Shown one piece after another: positions 59,880-64,000 of a DNA stretch of 64,000 bases. Both the position numbers and the translations under genes were made by a program. Source of the stretch: Gentiana macrophylla (taxonomy: Eukaryota; Streptophyta; Magnoliopsida; Gentianales; Gentianaceae). The stretch covers positions 104,169,345-104,233,344 of the forward strand of contig CM047806.1 in the NCBI GenBank assembly GCA_026214975.1, written 5' to 3'. The notes below the pieces were generated by a model. It did no database searches, was not told the DNA's origin, and saw nothing but the letters and a program-made list of their open reading frames with translations. Position 1 is the first letter of the stretch, and the number at the start of each line of letters is the position of its first letter.

Positions 59880-60995
59880 TCATTCTTTATTTACACCATA
59901 TTTTCTACTTTTACACCACATTTATTTACTATTTCCAAACTAATTATTTTTATTATATATATTGGTCCCTAAATTAAATATATTTTACATCCTACATCCC
60001 TACCTACACACCACATCAGCTTTCATCTTCATCTTCATCGTCACCCTTGAAGTCACCTCTCCCCCAAATTCCCCTACCCTTAATTCCATTCCCTTGCCCT
60101 CTCTGCAAACCCTTTCCTTTCTTTTTCCCTTCAGATTTATTCCTCTTTTCCTTTGCTTTTGTCCAGATTTCTGAATCAACCAGTTAGAACCTTTAATATA
60201 TTCAATAATATTTAGGTAAAAGCTAAACCGGTCACTGTTGATTTTGAAGAGAGACCCATTTCTTCAACAAGAAACATTCTTGAAAGATTTCCACTTTGAT
60301 GATCAATATATTATCTGCTGTCTTTAATCGTCTTTTCTTGTTCAATTTTTTTCCTTCCCGTTTTGTTCGTTCGTTTTCCTAAGAAAACACAATCGAAACA
60401 AGTTTTTCTTTATAAGAACCAATGAAAGATGGCTTGACTGGAGGTGGTGAATTGGTAGTGGTTGAATCAAATGTGGTAAAATGGAAGGAGGTGGGGCGGT
60501 GGCGGAGGTAATGAGAGGTGAAATGGAAGAAGGCGTGTGGCGGTGGCAGAGGTAAGAGGAGAAGGAGGAGTGATGCTGTTCTTTCGTTTAGTTTTCTTCA
60601 TAAATGAAATAAGGGTAGTCTGTCATGTCATTTTACAATAAATGCACTGGGTTTGAAGATGAAGATGAAGATGAAGATGAAGATGAAAGCTGAGGAGATG
60701 AAGAGGATGAAGAAGATACAAAAATGGGTTTGTTGATAAGAAACATGATTTGGGTTTGAAGATGGTTGTTATTATTTTTTTTATTTTTGTAAATTTTTAA
60801 AGTTTAGTGGAAGATATGACATTATAAAAAATTGGTGGCAGTAAAAAATGCTTGACAATAGTCTTTTTTTCTTAACTTTATAAAAAAAAAATGTGGTGTA
60901 GAGATAGATTTTGAAATCTTGAAATAATAGATGTGAAGTGCAACAGTAGATATCATATTTTTACATTTGTAATGCGGTGTGCAGTGATAGATTTA
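59880..60995. mobile_element. Second ACACCAC-repeat element, copy 2
   Basis: Equivalent of 13030-14200. Positions 60026-60052 carry a run of TCATCT words in place of the different sequence at 13204-13255 of copy 1. Confidence 0.4.
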
Positions 60996-60999
60996 ATGT

Positions 61000-61002
<3 letters not shown>

Positions 61003-61058
<56 letters not shown>
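61003..61058. repeat. (TA)n microsatellite, copy 2
   Basis: Uninterrupted TA run, counterpart of 14209-14261. Confidence 0.95.
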
Positions 61059-61060
<2 letters not shown>

Positions 61061-61711
61061 ACTTCTTTATTGAAGCCTTTGATATTACTTTACCTTAGAT
61101 TAAGGAATCATCCACTTTTTCACTGTAGTAACTGAGGGTGAGAGGAAAGAATAAAAGGATTGATCGTGCCGGTCGAGAAAGGAAGTGTTTAAGATGTTAA
61201 TTCTGAATGTGAAATTGGCGTATGTGAAAAAATCTGAACCACTACTCTCAATGTGCGTTTTAAAGTTTAAATTGTGTTTGAAATTTTCACATATGGAGTT
61301 AGCATATAAAAATTTTAGATTAATAACATAGGAAGAAAGATAAAGAGAATGAGCAAGACAAAACCATCACATATCATTTTTCTATTTGTCCAACTTAGGA
61401 AAAAAGGTTTTGATTTTTTATAGTTTTTTTTTCAAAGTGTACCTCTAATGGGAGCTCTAAAAAAAAAATTCAAAGCTTTAAGCAAAAGCTTTGAAAACAT
61501 GAACCGGTTCAAGGTATCATGTTTCCCTTTTAAGGTTAGTATATGTACTTGGAATATTCTTATTCCTGTTTAAGGTATTCCGTGCTTCATATATTTCTAT
61601 TGCCTTTTCAAGGTATTGAGATTTAGAGATGTACATACGCCTCACTATGATTGTTAAGTGTAACCTCTTAGATGGTGCCGCATCAGCTTGTTTGTTAGAG
61701 TACTAGACTAG

Positions 61712-61882
61712 GATGCACGGATACGACTATGGATACGTGAATACGGGATACGCAGATACATGATTTTATAAAAATATAGGATACGGATACGGGGTGTATT
61801 TGTAAATAATAATAATATATGGACTAAATTGTAAATAATTAAAATAAAATGACTATACATGTATATATATGTATGTATGTAC

Positions 61883-61916
<34 letters not shown>

Positions 61917-62125
61917 CTGTGTGTACATAAGGCTCAAACTCTTTCTTTAAGTACCATGTTCTTCGGATACCCGTATCTGTAGTCAACATACGTGTATTCT
62001 GTAAAGTATTCAACTTTTGAAAATTACATTTTTTTTCCCAGATACGTATCCAACGGAGTATCTGAGTATCCGTGGAGTATCGGTATTCGATACGTACCGG
62101 ATACGAGATACGTTTGCAGAATGGA
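61712..62125. repeat. GATACG-rich inverted-repeat element, copy 2
   Basis: Counterpart of 14921-15330 with the same arms. The central TA/TG microsatellite (61860-61925) has a different length. Confidence 0.5.
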
Positions 62126-62238
62126 GTATCAGTTCATCAAAGATTTGGATTAGATTATTGTAAAGGTTATATTCCTTGCGATGTGTAATCAAATCAATCT
62201 AAGAGAGATTTTTGAATTCTACTCTATCTTCTCTAACT

Positions 62239-62251
62239 TGGTATCAGAGTC
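62239..62251 (+). promoter_or_regulatory. Copia primer-site stub, copy 2
   Basis: TGGTATCAGAGTC, as at 15438-15450. Confidence 0.45.
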
Positions 62252-62436
62252 AAAAAAAAAAATATATCTCACACAATCATCATGTACATTATTTATATAT
62301 CATAGGAAAGAAGGAAAAAAAATACACGCGATGTTTGACAATTGAAATATCACTCAAATCTCAATTAAAACAACACACAATGGTAAGATTAGTTCCTCGT
62401 TGTTATGAAGAAAATAAATAAATACTAGAAAGAGTA

Positions 62437-62710
62437 ATCACTGCATCCGTTAAAATATAAAGTAAATCACTCATGCACTTTTTCTCTTGTCATAATATAA
62501 TTAGAATTCTACATTCACCGTCGCAACGTTTATTGCTCTTTCTCTATCTTACCTTAATTTATTATGAATTAAACAACTTTTCATTTCTTAACAACTATTG
62601 CATTAATGATAGTCAAGAGGGTATTTTAGACATTAACCTTCAAATTAATGACATTCAACCAGGTCCTTTGTCGTGTAGCTCACTCAGGATGAAGCATATT
62701 TTGAATGGAG
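62437..62710. mobile_element. Stowaway-like MITE, absent from copy 1
   Basis: 274 bp flanked by TA (62435-62436 and 62711-62712). The left end includes CTGCATCCGTTAAAATATAA. The reversed right end starts CTCCATTCAAAATATGC. Both resemble the CTCCCTCCGTT-type termini of Stowaway elements. Copy 1 has the empty site, AGAAAGG-TA-GTATTATTTA at 15633-15650. The open frame at 62473-62802 runs through it and is not a gene. Confidence 0.65.
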
Positions 62711-62742
62711 TAGTATTATTTATACTGGACATTAATCAAAAG

Positions 62743-63045
62743 CTAATCTTTGTAAAATTCAATAAGCCCCCATTGGTAAAAACGAGTGACAACTTTTACT
62801 GAATTAAATCCGGCTCTTTTTGCTAAGTCCTCAAACTGTAATTCAGTTCTCTCTTTTCCTACTTCACATATGCAATGCATAGTAATGTCGCTAGTAAAGG
62901 CATTTCGCAGTTCAATATCTGTAGATGGATATTCTGAAAGAATCATTTCTATGACAATTACTTTGCCACCACAATCTTTTAATGCATTCCAACAATTTCT
63001 GAGTATTTTCAAGCAGGTATCATCTAACCAATCATGGAGTATGTT
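62743..63045 (-). CDS. COMT-like O-methyltransferase, last exon, intact C-terminus (copy 2, partial)
   Basis: Starts after a TTCAG acceptor with NILHDWLDDTCLKILRNCW, includes the catalytic His (LHDW) and the acidic motifs VIVIEMIL and GKERTE, and ends AGFNSVKVVTRFYQWGLIEF plus YKD, the usual COMT length. 100 codons plus stop. Upstream exons would lie beyond the window end (copy 1 exons 1-3 map past 64000). The Stowaway-like MITE sits 32 bases beyond the stop, in or next to the 3' UTR. This copy shows what copy 1 has lost. Confidence 0.8.
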   Translation of the reverse strand, partial: NILHDWLDDTCLKILRNCWNALKDCGGKVIVIEMILSEYPSTDIELRNAFTSDITMHCICEVGKERTELQFEDLAKRAGFNSVKVVTRFYQWGLIEFYKD

Positions 63046-64000
63046 CTGAAAACAAATAATTAAACGAATAAGTTGAGATTAATTTTTTTTAAAAACAGAA
63101 AGAAAAAAAAAACTAAATAATTATGGGCACATGATCATGCATGTCAAATTCCTGTCTTATCCCATTCCTCATCCCATCTACGGAATTTTTTCATCAAAAA
63201 AGCCTTATAAAGATGATAATATTTATAAAAATTAAAATCGAGTATGAGTTAATTTGGGTGAAATTACCGTGTATTTGAGTTAATTTAAAATATGAAATAA
63301 AGAAGAGTTAATTAAAATTGTTTTGAAATATTTTTAATCATGATAAGTATTAGGAATCGAGTTTGATTTGAGTTTGTTTACGATAATTACATAAATAAAT
63401 ATTTGATTTGAACTGTGACTGTCAGAAGATAATTATTACATGACTTTTATAAAATTTAAATAAGAAATTTGTTCAAAGTTAGTTTTTGAATGACATGAAC
63501 TCTTATTTTGTGGAGAAAAAAAAAGCAAGATTTTTTTTCCTTTATGAAAAAGTTTGGCGTGACACTGCCGAAAATTTAGCGGTCGAGGAGGGCTTTGGCG
63601 GCATGGAGTGCGATATTGGGGAGTACCACCCAAATTTGGAATCACAAGGGCATATATATTAGATGTGCGTTAATAACCAAATTTTCAAACATAGGGTAGT
63701 AAAATATCTAGTTTAAGTAAAATTTTGGTGTAAAAATTTAATTTTCGAGGGTTTATGCTAAAAGCAGATAAAACCCATAAACTTTAACGTGCACATCAAC
63801 GAGTGTGGATACCCTACAAGTGAATAGTTTTAACGTCGTATGAGAGTCGAAGTCACTTAGTTGTATTAAAACCAGATTGGTGGTAGTAAATGTACTTGGG
63901 TTCAATCTTCATTACCTGCATGGCTGAAACCATGTTAAGATCAAGCGCTTACCGTTGTGCTAAAATCAATTGGGTAGTAGTAAAGTCTCTTATATTTCCT
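63046..64000 (-). other. OMT intron 3, copy 2
   Basis: Matches 16037-16993. Quality falls after about 63540, where small indels against copy 1 become frequent. No gene. Confidence 0.7.

Larger units (their letters stand above)
47165..64000. repeat. Second copy of 1-16993 (large direct duplication)
   Basis: Same order and orientation as the window start: array, TIR element, CACTA-like remnant, C/A tract, RCD1-like gene, second TIR element, GATACG element, copia stub, OMT 3' end. The offset is about 47.0 to 47.2 kb. Near-identical in single-copy parts (54600-59600), noisy in repeats. It runs off the window, so the unit is at least 16.8 kb. Confidence 0.95.

Noticed and set aside
61708..62192. 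Minus-strand frames over the GATACG element
   Set aside because: Composed of TYIYI and RIR runs from microsatellite and GATACG repeats.

Overview
The window is plant nuclear DNA, AT-rich, with intron-bearing genes, many TIR transposons and several LTR retrotransposons. The two genes belong to plant families: a WWE-PARP-RST protein of the RCD1/SRO type, and a COMT-type O-methyltransferase. The retroelements include an Athila-like Ty3/gypsy element with a tRNA-Asp primer site. A dicot is likely; the sequence alone does not fix the species. Layout, left part: 1-4735 is a tandem array made of alternating ~700-bp and ~930-bp units. 5163-7489 holds TIR transposon remnants and a C/A-only tract. An RCD1-like gene lies at 9175-12746 (+, six coding exons, 568 aa). 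TIR-element, microsatellite and copia remnants follow at 13030-15450. A COMT-like gene is at 15797-18938 (-, four exons, 3' end damaged). Its TATA box touches a Tourist-type MITE, and Mutator-type and hAT-type MITEs lie just beyond. Layout, middle: 20958-25105 carries copia wreckage, ending in a gag ORF cut at its zinc knuckle by a ~16.4-kb Athila-like element (25106-41510). That element has ~2.1-kb LTRs, a tRNA-Asp PBS, decayed gag-PR-RT-RH-INT, and then two related post-pol ORFs. The first ORF is broken and the second is open. Both are preceded by a palindromic CCGGACCGGTCCGG-type motif that also marks the LTR promoters. Fragments of a gypsy RNase H, a copia RT/RNase H with 3' LTR and a SIRE-like LTR follow, up to a 100-N gap at 45328-45427. 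Layout, right part: from 47165 to the window end the sequence repeats 1-16993 in the same order and orientation, at an offset of about 47.0 to 47.2 kb. Copy 2 carries an RCD1-like copy with several coding indels and no last exon, but an intact OMT last exon and an extra Stowaway-like MITE. Its differences look like consensus noise concentrated in repetitive sequence, so a haplotig or poorly polished duplicate is as likely as a true segmental duplication.
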